From contig NZ_JBHSUL010000011.1 in the NCBI RefSeq assembly GCF_042660675.1, positions 34,757 to 98,756 of the forward strand: a stretch of 64,000 nucleotides of DNA. The letters run 5' to 3'. Positions 53,387 through 62,686 of the stretch are shown here, piece after piece. The DNA comes from Marinilactibacillus sp042660675. GTDB taxonomy: Bacteria > Bacillota > Bacilli > Lactobacillales > Carnobacteriaceae_A. The first letter of the stretch is position 1, and the number at the start of each line of letters is the position of its first letter. Under the pieces are notes generated by a model. That model did no database searches and had not been told where the DNA came from. It was given only the letters and a program-made list of their open reading frames with translations. The translations under genes and the position numbers were made by a program.

Positions 53387-54312
53387 TTACCCTGACCTTC
53401 TTTCATTGCTTGTAGCTGTTGTTCAATCATTCTTTTCTGCTTACGATAAGAAGAACGTTTTGCGATAATGCCTCTTTTAGGAGAGAAAAATAAACTGCTT
53501 AATACGAATACACTCAGTACGACCACAATCGAAGGCCCCGTGGGAATCCGATTACCGATTGAACTAATCAGTGTTCCTGAAATTCCAGATACGAAGCCAA
53601 CGATCCCTGATAAGATAACGACGATATTCAATTTATCTGACCATTGTCTAGCTGCTACAGCGGGACCGATTAGCAAGGCACTGATTAGAATCACTCCGAC
53701 TGATTGTAATCCTAGAATAATTGTTACAACAATCATGGTAGACAGAACCATTTCAACGAATCTTTCTGAATAGCCCATTGTCTTACCAAAGTCGCTGTCA
53801 AATGTGAATAATTTGAATTCCTTCCAGAATAGACCGATTAGAAGTAAGATGATTATTCCGACAATCGCTATCAAACGAACATCGCGAATCAGCATAGCGC
53901 TGGCTTGTCCAAAAATAAAGTTATCCAGCCCGGCTTGCTGCGCATTTGGACTTCCTTGAATGTAGGTCATGATAACAAGACCCAACCCGAAAAAGCTCGA
54001 CAGCACCAAAGACAGCGCACTATCAAATTTAATTGTCGTCTTCTTACTCATCAGATGAATCAAGCCTGTAGCAAGTAATCCTGACACTGCGGCTCCTAGT
54101 AATAACACGATCAGTTCTTTGCTTTGAATCAAAAGAAATCCGATTCCAATTCCCGGTAAAGCAGAGTGACTCAAAGCATCTCCTAAGAGACTTTCTTTCT
54201 TCAAGGTTACAAATGTTCCGACTACTCCGCTCAACAGCCCGAGAAATCCTGTTCCGAGTGCCACGATTTGAAAGGTGTAGTCATTGAATAAGGCTATGAC
54301 TTGATTCCACAT
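53383..54312 (-). CDS. mntC: Metal ABC transporter permease (first)
   Basis: About 309 residues, ABC-3 family, with SGVVGTFVTLKKESLLGDAL early and a basic C-terminus (KRSSYRKQKRMIEQQLQAM). ATG 54312 overlaps the ATPase stop as TGATG; a GTG one codon earlier is less likely. Paired with the 52478-53386 permease. Confidence 0.88.
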   Translation of the reverse strand: MWNQVIALFNDYTFQIVALGTGFLGLLSGVVGTFVTLKKESLLGDALSHSALPGIGIGFLLIQSKELIVLLLGAAVSGLLATGLIHLMSKKTTIKFDSALSLVLSSFFGLGLVIMTYIQGSPNAQQAGLDNFIFGQASAMLIRDVRLIAIVGIIILLLIGLFWKEFKLFTFDSDFGKTMGYSERFVEMVLSTMIVVTIILGLQSVGVILISALLIGPAVAARQWSDKLNIVVILSGIVGFVSGISGTLISSIGNRIPTGPSIVVVLSVFVLSSLFFSPKRGIIAKRSSYRKQKRMIEQQLQAMKEGQGK

Positions 54313-55067
54313 CACACGTCATCCCCTTCTCCAAGGTTCCGATCCTGACGATACGTTTCTTCAATCGTCTCTTTTGAGAAGGCTTGATTAATTGGCCCAC
54401 TGTTTAACACTTCTTGGTTAATGAACACAACATCGTCAAAGTATTCTTCCACAGTCTGTAGATCGTGATGAACAACAATCACTGTTTTATTTTGTCTGGA
54501 CAGTTCCCGTAAGAGATCCATGATGATGCGTTCTGTTTTGATATCGACTCCTGCAAGTGGTTCATCTAGCATATAAATATCCGCTTCCTGAGCAAGTGCA
54601 CGGGCTAAAAAGACTCTTTGGCGCTGGCCACCTGAAAGCTGACTGATCTGTCTGTTCGCAAATGTCGGCATCCCAACTTTGTTCAGCATATCCTTGGCAA
54701 TCGCTTTATCTTTTTTTCCTGGACGTTTAAACCATCCCAGTTTACCGTATCTTCCCATTAAGACCACATCCAAAACAGTTGCAGGAAAATCCCAATCTAC
54801 TGAGCTGTTCTGCGGAACATAGGCAATATGATTTTTCACTTCTTTATAGGCATATGCTTGCTCTTTTATAGAATAAGCAACTTTTCCTGTGACCGGTTTG
54901 ATAAAATCAAGCATTGTTTTGATTAAGGTCGATTTACCGGCACCGTTTGGACCTACGATAGCGGTTAGTTTTCCCATTCTAAATCCAACCGAGGTATTCC
55001 AAAGTACTGGTTTTGCATCATAAGCAACGGTCAATTGACTAATTTCGATAGCATTCTGCTGTTTCAT
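54312..55067 (-). CDS. mntB: Metal ABC transporter ATP-binding protein
   Basis: 251 residues. Walker A GPNGAGKST, signature LSGGQRQRVFLARAL, Walker B DIYMLDEPLAG, H-loop VVHHDLQ. Energises the importer. 32 bases after the binding-protein stop. Confidence 0.93.
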   Translation of the reverse strand: MKQQNAIEISQLTVAYDAKPVLWNTSVGFRMGKLTAIVGPNGAGKSTLIKTMLDFIKPVTGKVAYSIKEQAYAYKEVKNHIAYVPQNSSVDWDFPATVLDVVLMGRYGKLGWFKRPGKKDKAIAKDMLNKVGMPTFANRQISQLSGGQRQRVFLARALAQEADIYMLDEPLAGVDIKTERIIMDLLRELSRQNKTVIVVHHDLQTVEEYFDDVVFINQEVLNSGPINQAFSKETIEETYRQDRNLGEGDDV

Positions 55068-55099
55068 TTCTTTGTCCTTCTTTCATCATCTTTTAAACT

Positions 55100-56044
55100 T
55101 TAATTTCCTGAGCCATTCAAAGCATCTACGATTGTATCAATATTGGAGCGATACATTTTAATATATGTTTCTGTATCGTGCTGTTCATCACCTAGCGCAT
55201 CTGAATACAATTCTCCTGCGTTATGCAGTTCTTGCCCTCTACTACTAACCGCTTCGATCAGCGCTTCAATGTTTCTAGAAGAAACGGAGCTTTCTACAAA
55301 CACCGCACCAATTTTATGCTCTGCAATAAAGTTTGCTAAGCCACTGATATCGCCAGTCCCTGCTTCAGTCTGGGTATTCACCCCTTGCAATCCAACGACT
55401 TCAAAATGGAATTCTCGGCCAAAGTACTGGAACGCGTCATGAGCAGTAACCAGGTAGCGAGATTGTTCTGGAACTTCTTCAATTCTTGTCTTGATATAGT
55501 CTGATAACTCTGTTAGCTCACTAACATAGGCTTGAGCATTTGCTTCGTAGATTGTCGCATGTTCTGGATAATATTCAGCAAGTTGTTCTGCGACATATTC
55601 TGAAGCATCGATCCAATTGTTTACGCTGAACCAGATATGTGGATCGTATTCCGTGCTGCCTTCGCCACCAACCGTTTGATACTCGCTACTTGGAATCCCT
55701 TCGGAAATAACAGCTGTAGGCACGCCTCTAGACTCAAACTGTTCAAACATTTCGATGAATTGCGCTTCAAGATGCAATCCGTTATAAACAATCATATCTG
55801 CCTCGTCCATTGTATAAACATCTGAAGCGGAAGGTTGATAAGTATGTGGATCAACTCCTGGTCCCATGAGTCCAGTAACCTCTACGTATTCTCCACCAAT
55901 ATTTCGAACCAGGTCCGCGATCATCGTAGTTGTTGCTACAACATTAATTGGTTCTTCACCTGTTTTTTGTACTTCTTGCTCACTCGAACATGCTGTCAGT
56001 AGCAGCATACTCATGAACATCATAAACCCAATTAGTTTTTTCAT
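55100..56044 (-). CDS. mntA: Metal-binding lipoprotein of ABC transporter (TroA/MntA type)
   Basis: About 314 residues. Lipoprotein signal with lipobox LLTAC at about Cys19. Predicted ligands: His in VDPHTYQPS, His in YDPHIWFS, His in TAHDAFQYF and Asp in LYSDALGD, the H-H-H-D set of TroA rather than PsaA's H-H-E-D. No His-rich loop as in ZnuA. Delivers Mn (or Zn) to the permease. ATG 56044 chosen as lipoprotein start (MKKLIGF). Confidence 0.9.
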   Translation of the reverse strand: MKKLIGFMMFMSMLLLTACSSEQEVQKTGEEPINVVATTTMIADLVRNIGGEYVEVTGLMGPGVDPHTYQPSASDVYTMDEADMIVYNGLHLEAQFIEMFEQFESRGVPTAVISEGIPSSEYQTVGGEGSTEYDPHIWFSVNNWIDASEYVAEQLAEYYPEHATIYEANAQAYVSELTELSDYIKTRIEEVPEQSRYLVTAHDAFQYFGREFHFEVVGLQGVNTQTEAGTGDISGLANFIAEHKIGAVFVESSVSSRNIEALIEAVSSRGQELHNAGELYSDALGDEQHDTETYIKMYRSNIDTIVDALNGSGN

Positions 56045-56071
56045 CTCAATTTGCACTCTTTCTGATTTAGA

Positions 56072-56077
56072 TTATAC
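56072..56077 (-). promoter_or_regulatory. -10 element of mntABCD
   Basis: Minus strand TATAAT about 28 bases before mntA; no good -35 at standard spacing, and the operator at 56089-56108 occupies that place. Confidence 0.45.
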
Positions 56078-56088
56078 TCAGTTTACAA

Positions 56089-56108
56089 TTTTTAGCTTAC
56101 CCTAAAAA
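56089..56108. promoter_or_regulatory. Candidate MntR/DtxR-family operator
   Basis: TTTTTAG-CTTACC-CTAAAAA, an inverted repeat of 7-base arms like DtxR-family boxes of the TTAGG-N-CCTAA kind. It overlaps the -35 region of mntABCD, where a Mn-loaded repressor would block transcription. Confidence 0.6.
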
Positions 56109-56342
56109 TATTTTATAGTCAACTGAATAATTTCTTAAGTGATTATCTCCTATTTTAAATTGCGTTTGTCTGTTTCCCTCTTCATACGTTATACTGTCAT
56201 TAGACAAAAATACTACGCAGTTTCTTGTCAGTTGACGCAAAAGAATGTAAAATGAACTTTTTGCAACAAATAATCTTTCGATTCTCTATACAAGATACAG
56301 TCGATTATACCGATAATAAAGCTTATATAAGGAGTAACATCC

Positions 56343-56996
56343 ATGACACCAAACAAAGAAGACTATATTAAAGCAATCTATGAGCATGGCGGCGAAAGTG
56401 ATGTCGTTACAAATAAAAGCCTAGTGAAGGCACTCTCGGTCTCAGCAGCTTCTGTGACTGAGATGAATGGTCGACTTTTAAAAGAGGGTTTGCTGACTCA
56501 TACACCCTACCAAGGCGTGCGGCTCACTCCTGAAGGACTACAAATCGCCCATAAACTTATCCGTAAGCACCGCCTCTGGGAAGTTTTCTTGTCCGAAAAA
56601 TTGGGCTACGATTGGAACGAAGTCCATGCAGATGCAGATTTACTGGAACACGCTTCATCTGATGCCTTGATTGAAAGGCTCGATCTCTTTTTGGGTGAAC
56701 CACAATATGATCCTCACGGTGGGGTAATTCCAAATAAAGATGGAACGACTGAAAAGTTGGATCATACACCACTTGTCGAGCTCAAGACGGGCACTCACTT
56801 TATCATCAAAGAAGTAAATGATCAGCAAGAGTTCTTAGAATATCTCCTGCACAAAAATGTTCAACTAGGAAATGAATATGTTTTAAAGGAAATTGAACCA
56901 TACGAAGGTCCTTTGACCTTGCAGTCTACTGAGGGGCTAGAGACTATTATCAGTCATAAAGCAGCCTTTAAAATACTCGTGAAAATAGTATCCTGA
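56343..56996 (+). CDS. mntR: DtxR-family Mn-dependent repressor (MntR/SloR-like)
   Basis: 217 residues: winged helix (ALSVSAASVTEMNGRLLKEG), dimerisation/metal domain (LIRKHRLWEVFLSEKLGY, DADLLEHASSDALIERL) and a C-terminal SH3-like part. In NKEDYIKAIYE an Asp stands where IdeR/DtxR have the iron-selecting Met10, as in Mn-sensing MntR. Divergent from mntABCD, with a candidate operator in front of mntA. Confidence 0.9.
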   Translation: MTPNKEDYIKAIYEHGGESDVVTNKSLVKALSVSAASVTEMNGRLLKEGLLTHTPYQGVRLTPEGLQIAHKLIRKHRLWEVFLSEKLGYDWNEVHADADLLEHASSDALIERLDLFLGEPQYDPHGGVIPNKDGTTEKLDHTPLVELKTGTHFIIKEVNDQQEFLEYLLHKNVQLGNEYVLKEIEPYEGPLTLQSTEGLETIISHKAAFKILVKIVS

Positions 56997-57012
56997 TTTC
57001 AACCATATCATT

Positions 57013-57044
57013 AGTGAGCAGTCTTTATGACGCTCACTTTTTTT
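57013..57044 (+). terminator. Terminator after mntR
   Basis: AGTGAGC and GCTCACT arms around 12 bases, followed by TTTTTTT. Confidence 0.85.
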
Positions 57045-57156
57045 GTATCTTTTTTCCCTTGAAATCCTTTTGAGTCTATGGTCTCTTGATCAAGTTTAAA
57101 ATGTTTTTACAAGCTTTTATTTTTTAAGATTGCTATAGTTAATAAAAGGAGATTCA

Positions 57157-57228
57157 ATGCCAGTGACGGTATTGATCATCTTATTTACGGTCAGTTTTTC
57201 TTTTTTGACCGATTATATTGGTATTTAA
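57157..57228 (+). CDS. Possible 23-residue hydrophobic leader peptide upstream of pulA
   Basis: ATG preceded by AAAAGGAGA at 5 bases; product MPVTVLIILFTVSFSFLTDY then IGI, one hydrophobic helix. It ends 14 bases before the pulA TTG, whose GGAGG lies at 57231-57235, so translation could be coupled. Too short to prove by sequence alone. Confidence 0.4.
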   Translation: MPVTVLIILFTVSFSFLTDYIGI

Positions 57229-57242
57229 CGGAGGAAAAACAC

Positions 57243-59252
57243 TTGGAAAAAACATTAGATTCTATTCAACAAAAAATTGTTTACTTAGAAGAACAGGCAT
57301 ATGACCAAGCTGATCTTGGCTTAACGTATTCCAAAGAAGCATCCACTTTCAAAGTATGGTCTCCGCTTGCAGTATCTGTTACCTTGAACCTCTATCAAAC
57401 TGGGAATGCCGACGATGAAACCTTAATCGAACAGATTGAAATGGTTGAAAAAGATAAGGTTTGGACAGTCACGATTGATCGGGATCTGGCTGGACAATTT
57501 TACACTTATCGATTCCAGCACAGTTCAGGAACACAGACGGAAACTCAAGATATCTATAGTAAAGCAGTCGGCCTTAACGGTAATCGATCTGCAATCTTAG
57601 ATTTATCCGCCACTGACCCAGTAGGTTGGTCCAACGATCATCCAGTTAGACAATCTTCGATCACAGAAGCGATGATTTGGGAAGTACATGTGGAAGATTT
57701 TTCCAGTGATGAACAGGCTGGGTTTTCAGAAGAATATCGAGGAAAGTATTTAGCCTTTACTGAAACAGACACCTATTTGAACAATGACCCCTCTTTTGAA
57801 TCTCCAACAGGTATTCAGTATCTGAAATCTCTTGGCCTGAATTACGTGCACCTCCTTCCCGCTTTCGATTTTGATAACGATGAAATGGGTTCTCAATACA
57901 ACTGGGGTTACGATCCAAAGAATTATATGGTTCCCGAAGGCAAATATAGTTTAAATCCTAGCGATCCAGCTTCACGCATCAGTGAATTTAAGCAAATGGT
58001 TCAAAGCCTGCACAATCAAAATATCGGAGTTATACTAGATGTCGTTTATAATCACACCTTTACCTATGATGACTCTTGTTTCCAGTCCACTGTTCCTGAT
58101 TATTACTACCGTCAAGATGAACAAGGCAATATCACGAATGGATCTGGCTGTGGCAATGAAACAGCTAGTGAACGAAAAATGATGCGTAAATACATGATTG
58201 ACTCTCTACTTTTCTGGGCTAAAGAATATCACTTGGATGGTTTCAGGTTTGACCTTATGGGCCTACATGATGTCGAGACAATGAACCAGATCCGACAAGC
58301 CTTTAATGAAGCCGGTATGGAAGATCTCCTTCTATACGGGGAACCTTGGAATGCTGGTAGCGTGGAAATTCATGAGCCTAATATGCCTGCTGATAAATTT
58401 CATGTCCAGCAACTTGCTGATGGTATTGCGATATTCAACGATGATTTTCGTGACTCTATCAAAGGACCTGTATTTGACGAACATAAAGGCGCATTTCTTC
58501 AAGGCGCTAATGGATATGAAGATAGTGCCTACATGAACGGTGATCTGATTGGTAGCCTACTAGCAAATACTCAAAGTGTCGTAGGTGATTTTTCTCTTCC
58601 AGAAGAAAAAGCTTGGGCTAAAAATCCAACTCAAGTCGTCAACTACTCTTCTGCGCATGATAATCTACCTTTATATGACAAACTCGTACTGACACTGAGA
58701 GACGATGAAAACTTTGACCGCCATGAAGAGGTAGTTCAAGTGAACAAACTGAATGCGGCTTTACTATTTACTGCTCAAGGTGGTATCTTCATGCAGGCTG
58801 GTGAAGAGTTCGGACGTACGAAATTTGGTGACGAGAATAGCTTTAACTCCTCTATTGAGACGAATCAACTGAACTGGTCACAGACAGTGGAAAACAAAGA
58901 TTTATTGGATTACTACAAGGGAATGATCCAGATTAGAAAAGCCTACGCTCCATTAAGAGATCAGACAAACCAAACTGCTGAGAAAATGCATTTCACGGAA
59001 CTTAGAGAAAACCTGATTGCTTATACCATTCCGAATACGTTAGAAGAACACCCTGAGTGGTCACAAATGGCCGTTATCATGAATACGAGCTTAACGCCTG
59101 AAACCATTCAACTTCATTCTTCTCATCCTTTACCCGAAGAATGGACAATCATTGCAAACAGGCATACCGCTGGAACAGAATCTTTAGGGGTACAAGCTGG
59201 TCAAGAGTTCATTATCAATCCAAGAGAAGTATTGATTCTAGTAGCTGACTGA
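57243..59252 (+). CDS. pulA: Pullulanase, type I
   Basis: 669 residues: N-terminal CBM48-like region, then GH13 barrel with YNWGYDPKNYMVPEGKYS, VILDVVYNHTF, FRFDLMGLHD (nucleophile Asp), LYGEPWNAG (acid/base Glu) and YSSAHDNLPLYD. Debranches alpha-1,6 links of pullulan, glycogen or limit dextrins. No signal peptide, so it works inside the cell. TTG start with GGAGG 8 bases upstream; no nearby ATG. Confidence 0.95.
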   Translation: MEKTLDSIQQKIVYLEEQAYDQADLGLTYSKEASTFKVWSPLAVSVTLNLYQTGNADDETLIEQIEMVEKDKVWTVTIDRDLAGQFYTYRFQHSSGTQTETQDIYSKAVGLNGNRSAILDLSATDPVGWSNDHPVRQSSITEAMIWEVHVEDFSSDEQAGFSEEYRGKYLAFTETDTYLNNDPSFESPTGIQYLKSLGLNYVHLLPAFDFDNDEMGSQYNWGYDPKNYMVPEGKYSLNPSDPASRISEFKQMVQSLHNQNIGVILDVVYNHTFTYDDSCFQSTVPDYYYRQDEQGNITNGSGCGNETASERKMMRKYMIDSLLFWAKEYHLDGFRFDLMGLHDVETMNQIRQAFNEAGMEDLLLYGEPWNAGSVEIHEPNMPADKFHVQQLADGIAIFNDDFRDSIKGPVFDEHKGAFLQGANGYEDSAYMNGDLIGSLLANTQSVVGDFSLPEEKAWAKNPTQVVNYSSAHDNLPLYDKLVLTLRDDENFDRHEEVVQVNKLNAALLFTAQGGIFMQAGEEFGRTKFGDENSFNSSIETNQLNWSQTVENKDLLDYYKGMIQIRKAYAPLRDQTNQTAEKMHFTELRENLIAYTIPNTLEEHPEWSQMAVIMNTSLTPETIQLHSSHPLPEEWTIIANRHTAGTESLGVQAGQEFIINPREVLILVAD

Positions 59253-59348
59253 TAGTTACAATCAAACATCCTACTCTAGTACGATGTAAGTTAATTAGTA
59301 AGTGTGATACGATAAAACTATCATAAAACAAATGAAGGAGTGAATATT

Positions 59349-60368
59349 ATGGGTAGACGAGGTGGAGGCGGCGGTATGGGCGGTGGCCGCTCTAGTGGTG
59401 GCTCTTTTGGTGGCAGCAGAGGTAGCTCTGGCCGTTTAGGAGGAAATAGTAGCGGTAGACGCGGAAGCCTTGGCGGAGGCAGCAATCGAGGCGGCTCTAA
59501 TAGAAATTTTGGTAGTCCACGCGGTGGTTTTGGTGGCGGTGGCTACTACGGTGGTGGTTGGGGCTACGGTCGAAGTTGGGGCTGGGGTCGTAGAAGATAT
59601 TACGGTGGTGGACCTGGTGGCGGTTGTGGACTTCTAGGTTGTCTTGGTCCATTTTTATTCTTTATTGTCCTACTGAATTTCATTGGTGGTGTCGGTATGT
59701 TTGGAGGATCTAATTACTCTAATTCTAATAGCGGCTCCATTCAATCTTCTTCAAGAGAACGGACACCGCTAGAACCGGGTGCTGTCAATGAAACAGAGTA
59801 CTTCACAGATATTCCTGGTTGGATTGGTAATGCGACGACGTTAGAAAATGGTATGCGTCATTTTTACAATGAAACAGGCGTTCAGCCGTATCTTTATATC
59901 ACAGAAGAGATTAATGGAAATGCGAACCCTACTCAAGATGAAATAACTGCATTTCAAGCGGAATTGTACGATGATTTATTTACAGATGAAGCACATGCTT
60001 TAATATTTTATTTCAGAAGCGACTCATTCTCACTCGCTGAATACTATGTAGGAGCCGAAGTGGGATCTCAAGCTCGTAGTGTTATGGATCGAGAAGCTCA
60101 GGATATATTATATGATTATCTTGCTCGTTATTACGAATCCGATATAGAAGATGATGAGTATTTTGCCAGAAGTTTCCAAGAAACGGCGGATCGGATGATG
60201 ACGACAACGCAAAGTCCCTGGATAACGCCAGCTATCATTGCCGGTGGTGCTGTTCTCGTAGGTCTTCTATTCGTTTGGTGGAGAAACATTTTGAAAAAAG
60301 ACAAAGAAGCGGCACGACCAGATGAAAGCTATAAAACGAAAAAAGAAGATGATGATTTAGACTTTTAA
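59349..60368 (+). CDS. Glycine-rich membrane protein with extracytoplasmic domain
   Basis: About 339 residues. Residues 1-95 are Gly/Arg/Ser repeats (GGGGGMGGGRSSGGSFGG), followed by a membrane segment (LLGCLGPFLFFIVLLNFIGG), a soluble domain of about 160 residues (TEYFTDIPGWIGNATTLENG, ALIFYFRSDSFSLAEYYVG) that resembles TPM-type domains, and a second membrane segment (AIIAGGAVLVGLLFVW) with a charged tail. ATG 59349 follows AAGGAG at 8 bases. Function unknown. Confidence 0.78.
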   Translation: MGRRGGGGGMGGGRSSGGSFGGSRGSSGRLGGNSSGRRGSLGGGSNRGGSNRNFGSPRGGFGGGGYYGGGWGYGRSWGWGRRRYYGGGPGGGCGLLGCLGPFLFFIVLLNFIGGVGMFGGSNYSNSNSGSIQSSSRERTPLEPGAVNETEYFTDIPGWIGNATTLENGMRHFYNETGVQPYLYITEEINGNANPTQDEITAFQAELYDDLFTDEAHALIFYFRSDSFSLAEYYVGAEVGSQARSVMDREAQDILYDYLARYYESDIEDDEYFARSFQETADRMMTTTQSPWITPAIIAGGAVLVGLLFVWWRNILKKDKEAARPDESYKTKKEDDDLDF

Positions 60369-60377
60369 TGATTAATA

Positions 60378-60424
60378 AATAAAGAGGTCATAATTCCTTT
60401 TGCAGGAGTTATGACCTCTTTATT
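60378..60424. terminator. Bidirectional terminator after the glycine-rich gene
   Basis: AATAAAGAGGTCATAA pairs perfectly with its complement over 16 bp, and the inner TTCC/GGAG region partly pairs. Confidence 0.9.
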
Positions 60425-60465
60425 AGGTTAAATGTTTAAACTGACAAGAAGGAATAGTCTTTTTT

Positions 60466-60981
60466 CTATCCCCAGTATTTTTGAACAGCACCATTCTTAC
60501 CTTGGATAGGATCTCTTTCAGGTAAGTCAACTTTCTTCACTTCTCTTTTGATTTTCCAAAACTGTTCTTCTGACTGAACGTCCTTCTCTTTGTACGTATT
60601 GAACTCTTTGCCATTTGGATACGCACCTACAATACTAAAATCTTTAGAAGCTTTCAGTCTTTTATGAGCTGTACCAGCTGGTAGCAGAATCACGTCTCCT
60701 TGAGTGAACGTAATCGTTTTGCTACTAGGTCCTCCGAGCTGGATAGTTGCTTCTCCCGAAAGGCAGACTAATACTTCGTGGGTATTTGAATGAAAGTGAT
60801 GGTAATCAAAAATACCATTTACCCATGCATTTGTATACTGATGTTCCGCCAACTGGTCTATTACAACCTTTGCAGGATAATTTTGACTGACTAAGTCTTT
60901 AAAAACTCCAGGATAAACTAATACTGGAAGACTATTGTTGGGATAAGGTTTATTTTCTTCAAGAAGGATTTGTTGTATCAT
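60466..60981 (-). CDS. Cupin-domain protein (YjlB-like)
   Basis: 171 residues. Cupin motif 1 is YHHFHSNTHEVLVCLSGEA (His and Glu ligands), motif 2 GDVILLPAGTAHK (His). Small one-domain metal-binding cupin; substrate unknown. Monocistronic, convergent with the glycine-rich gene. Confidence 0.85.
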   Translation of the reverse strand: MIQQILLEENKPYPNNSLPVLVYPGVFKDLVSQNYPAKVVIDQLAEHQYTNAWVNGIFDYHHFHSNTHEVLVCLSGEATIQLGGPSSKTITFTQGDVILLPAGTAHKRLKASKDFSIVGAYPNGKEFNTYKEKDVQSEEQFWKIKREVKKVDLPERDPIQGKNGAVQKYWG

Positions 60982-61097
60982 TTCTCTATCCCCTTTTCCA
61001 TCATTTCATCTAGTATCTCATCATGACATTTCTATTTCAAGCATACCATCTTACATCTTTATTATATTAATATTTTTATAATAACACAAGCTATGGT

Positions 61098-61126
61098 TTG
61101 ACAAAAATTTATAGTTTAAGTATCCT
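61098..61126 (+). promoter_or_regulatory. Promoter of the 61197 gene
   Basis: Perfect TTGACA (-35) and TATCCT (-10) 17 bases apart, about 70 bases before the ATG. Confidence 0.7.
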
Positions 61127-61196
61127 AGTATTAGATGGAGCCCTCAGACTTATCCACAAATCTAATAGAACAATGCTTATATAGAAAGGCGCGATT

Positions 61197-61700
61197 ATGA
61201 AACTATTCGATATTTTCAAATCAAAGTCAAAAACACCTACTTCCTCTTGTAGAACTGAAAAAACTCAAGAAAATAAATGTCAGAAAATACAATTTGAAAC
61301 TAAAATTTCTGCAAAGAAAATAACTAGTAGTCAAGAAGTGATTGAAATGATTGTCGCAAAAATGGTCAAAGAAGATCCTTTCAAAAATTTTTACACAGGT
61401 AAAAAAAATTCTGATTTTACACCACTATCAAAACGTGTCTATAAATACGATGCGATTACGACAATAAATGTGAACTTAGTTCCTCAAAGTGAAACGTTCA
61501 CTGTTTCCGTAGAAGGTATTTCTATCGGCACAATTCCAGAATCAATCAGTGGCAAGCTTAGCGAATATTACGATCAGTTTATGCTGACAGCCTATGCATA
61601 TGTGGTTGGTGGCTACTATAAAGAGTACGATACTACAAAAGAAAAAGTTGTCGAAGCGTTTGAACCCTATGACATCGATATTTATGTACAGTTCACTTAA
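61197..61700 (+). CDS. Hypothetical protein with Lys/Ser-rich N-terminus
   Basis: 167 residues, not recognised. Residues 1-45 are Lys/Ser/Thr-rich and probably disordered (FKSKSKTPTSSCRTEKTQ). Residues about 75-165 form a predicted alpha/beta domain with NVNLVPQSETFTVSVEGISI and GGYYKEYD. Good promoter and a terminator of its own. No membrane segment. Confidence 0.65.
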   Translation: MKLFDIFKSKSKTPTSSCRTEKTQENKCQKIQFETKISAKKITSSQEVIEMIVAKMVKEDPFKNFYTGKKNSDFTPLSKRVYKYDAITTINVNLVPQSETFTVSVEGISIGTIPESISGKLSEYYDQFMLTAYAYVVGGYYKEYDTTKEKVVEAFEPYDIDIYVQFT

Positions 61701-61713
61701 TAAATCAATTTTT

Positions 61714-61757
61714 AAGCAGGTACCTTCCCTATCTACCTTGGGAGATACCTGCTTTTT
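61714..61757 (+). terminator. Terminator after the 61197 gene
   Basis: AAGCAGGTA-C-CTTCCC pairs with GGGAGATACCTGCTT with minor mismatches, followed by TTTTT. Confidence 0.8.
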
Positions 61758-61871
61758 GTATTTTATCTATTATAAGCTGATTAATTGCAGTTTTATTTTT
61801 TTAATAGTAATCTGAAAAGTAACAAGATTTATTTAACTTTTTAATGCACATTATAATCGGAGGCGTTCTTA

Positions 61872-62672
61872 ATGGATTTAGGCATCAAAGGTAAAATCGC
61901 ACTGGTCACTGGGTCCGATTCAGGTATCGGGAAAGCAACAGCAAAACAATTGTTGTCCGAGGGAGCAGTCGTTATTTTGACAGACAAACAAGAAGATCAG
62001 CTAAATAAAGTCGCTAAAGAACTAAAGGATCTAGGAACTGTCTATGCTTATCCGGCAGATATTACAGAGATCGATAGTATAAAAGCCCTGCACAACTATA
62101 TAAAAGAAACCGTTGGAGAAATTGATATTCTAGTTCAAAACGCTGGGACTTCTGGTGTTCAAGGTATGTTCCACGAGATCGACGATGCCGGTTGGGTAGA
62201 AACCATCGAGGTCGACTTGCTTGGACCCGTTCGTGTAACGAGAGAATTTTTGTCTGACCTGAGAAATGGTGGTTGGGGACGCATCGTTTACCTAGCTTCC
62301 GAAAATGCAGTACAACCGTATAAAGATGAGTTACCTTATGACTCCGCAAAAGCAGGGGTTCTTTCTTTTGCCAAAGGGTTGTCTCGTTCCTATGCAAAAG
62401 AAGGCTTACTGGTAAATGTCGTGTCTCCTGCCTTTATTGAAACACCCATGACGGATGAAATGATGGAAAAACGGTCCAAGAAAATGGAAGTGTCCTTTGA
62501 TAAAGCTGTGGAAACTTTCTTGGATGAAGAAAGACCACATTTAGAATTGAAACGTCGCGGTAAAGCCGAAGAAGTCGCGGCAGTGATTTCATTTTTGTGT
62601 TCAGATAGAGCTTCATTCGTCAATGGTTCAAATTACAGAGTAGATGCTGGTTCAGTAGCTACAATTAACTAA
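61872..62672 (+). CDS. Short-chain dehydrogenase/reductase
   Basis: 266 residues. TGSDSGIGKATAKQL (NAD(P) site), VQNAGTSG, a catalytic Ser in VYLASENAV and Tyr/Lys in PYDSAKAG. The C-terminal RGKAEEVAAVISFLCSDRA and GSNYRVDAG are standard for the classical family. Substrate unknown. Followed 14 bases later by an FAD reductase, so likely one operon. Confidence 0.88.
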   Translation: MDLGIKGKIALVTGSDSGIGKATAKQLLSEGAVVILTDKQEDQLNKVAKELKDLGTVYAYPADITEIDSIKALHNYIKETVGEIDILVQNAGTSGVQGMFHEIDDAGWVETIEVDLLGPVRVTREFLSDLRNGGWGRIVYLASENAVQPYKDELPYDSAKAGVLSFAKGLSRSYAKEGLLVNVVSPAFIETPMTDEMMEKRSKKMEVSFDKAVETFLDEERPHLELKRRGKAEEVAAVISFLCSDRASFVNGSNYRVDAGSVATIN

Positions 62673-62686
62673 GGAGAGAGTTATTT

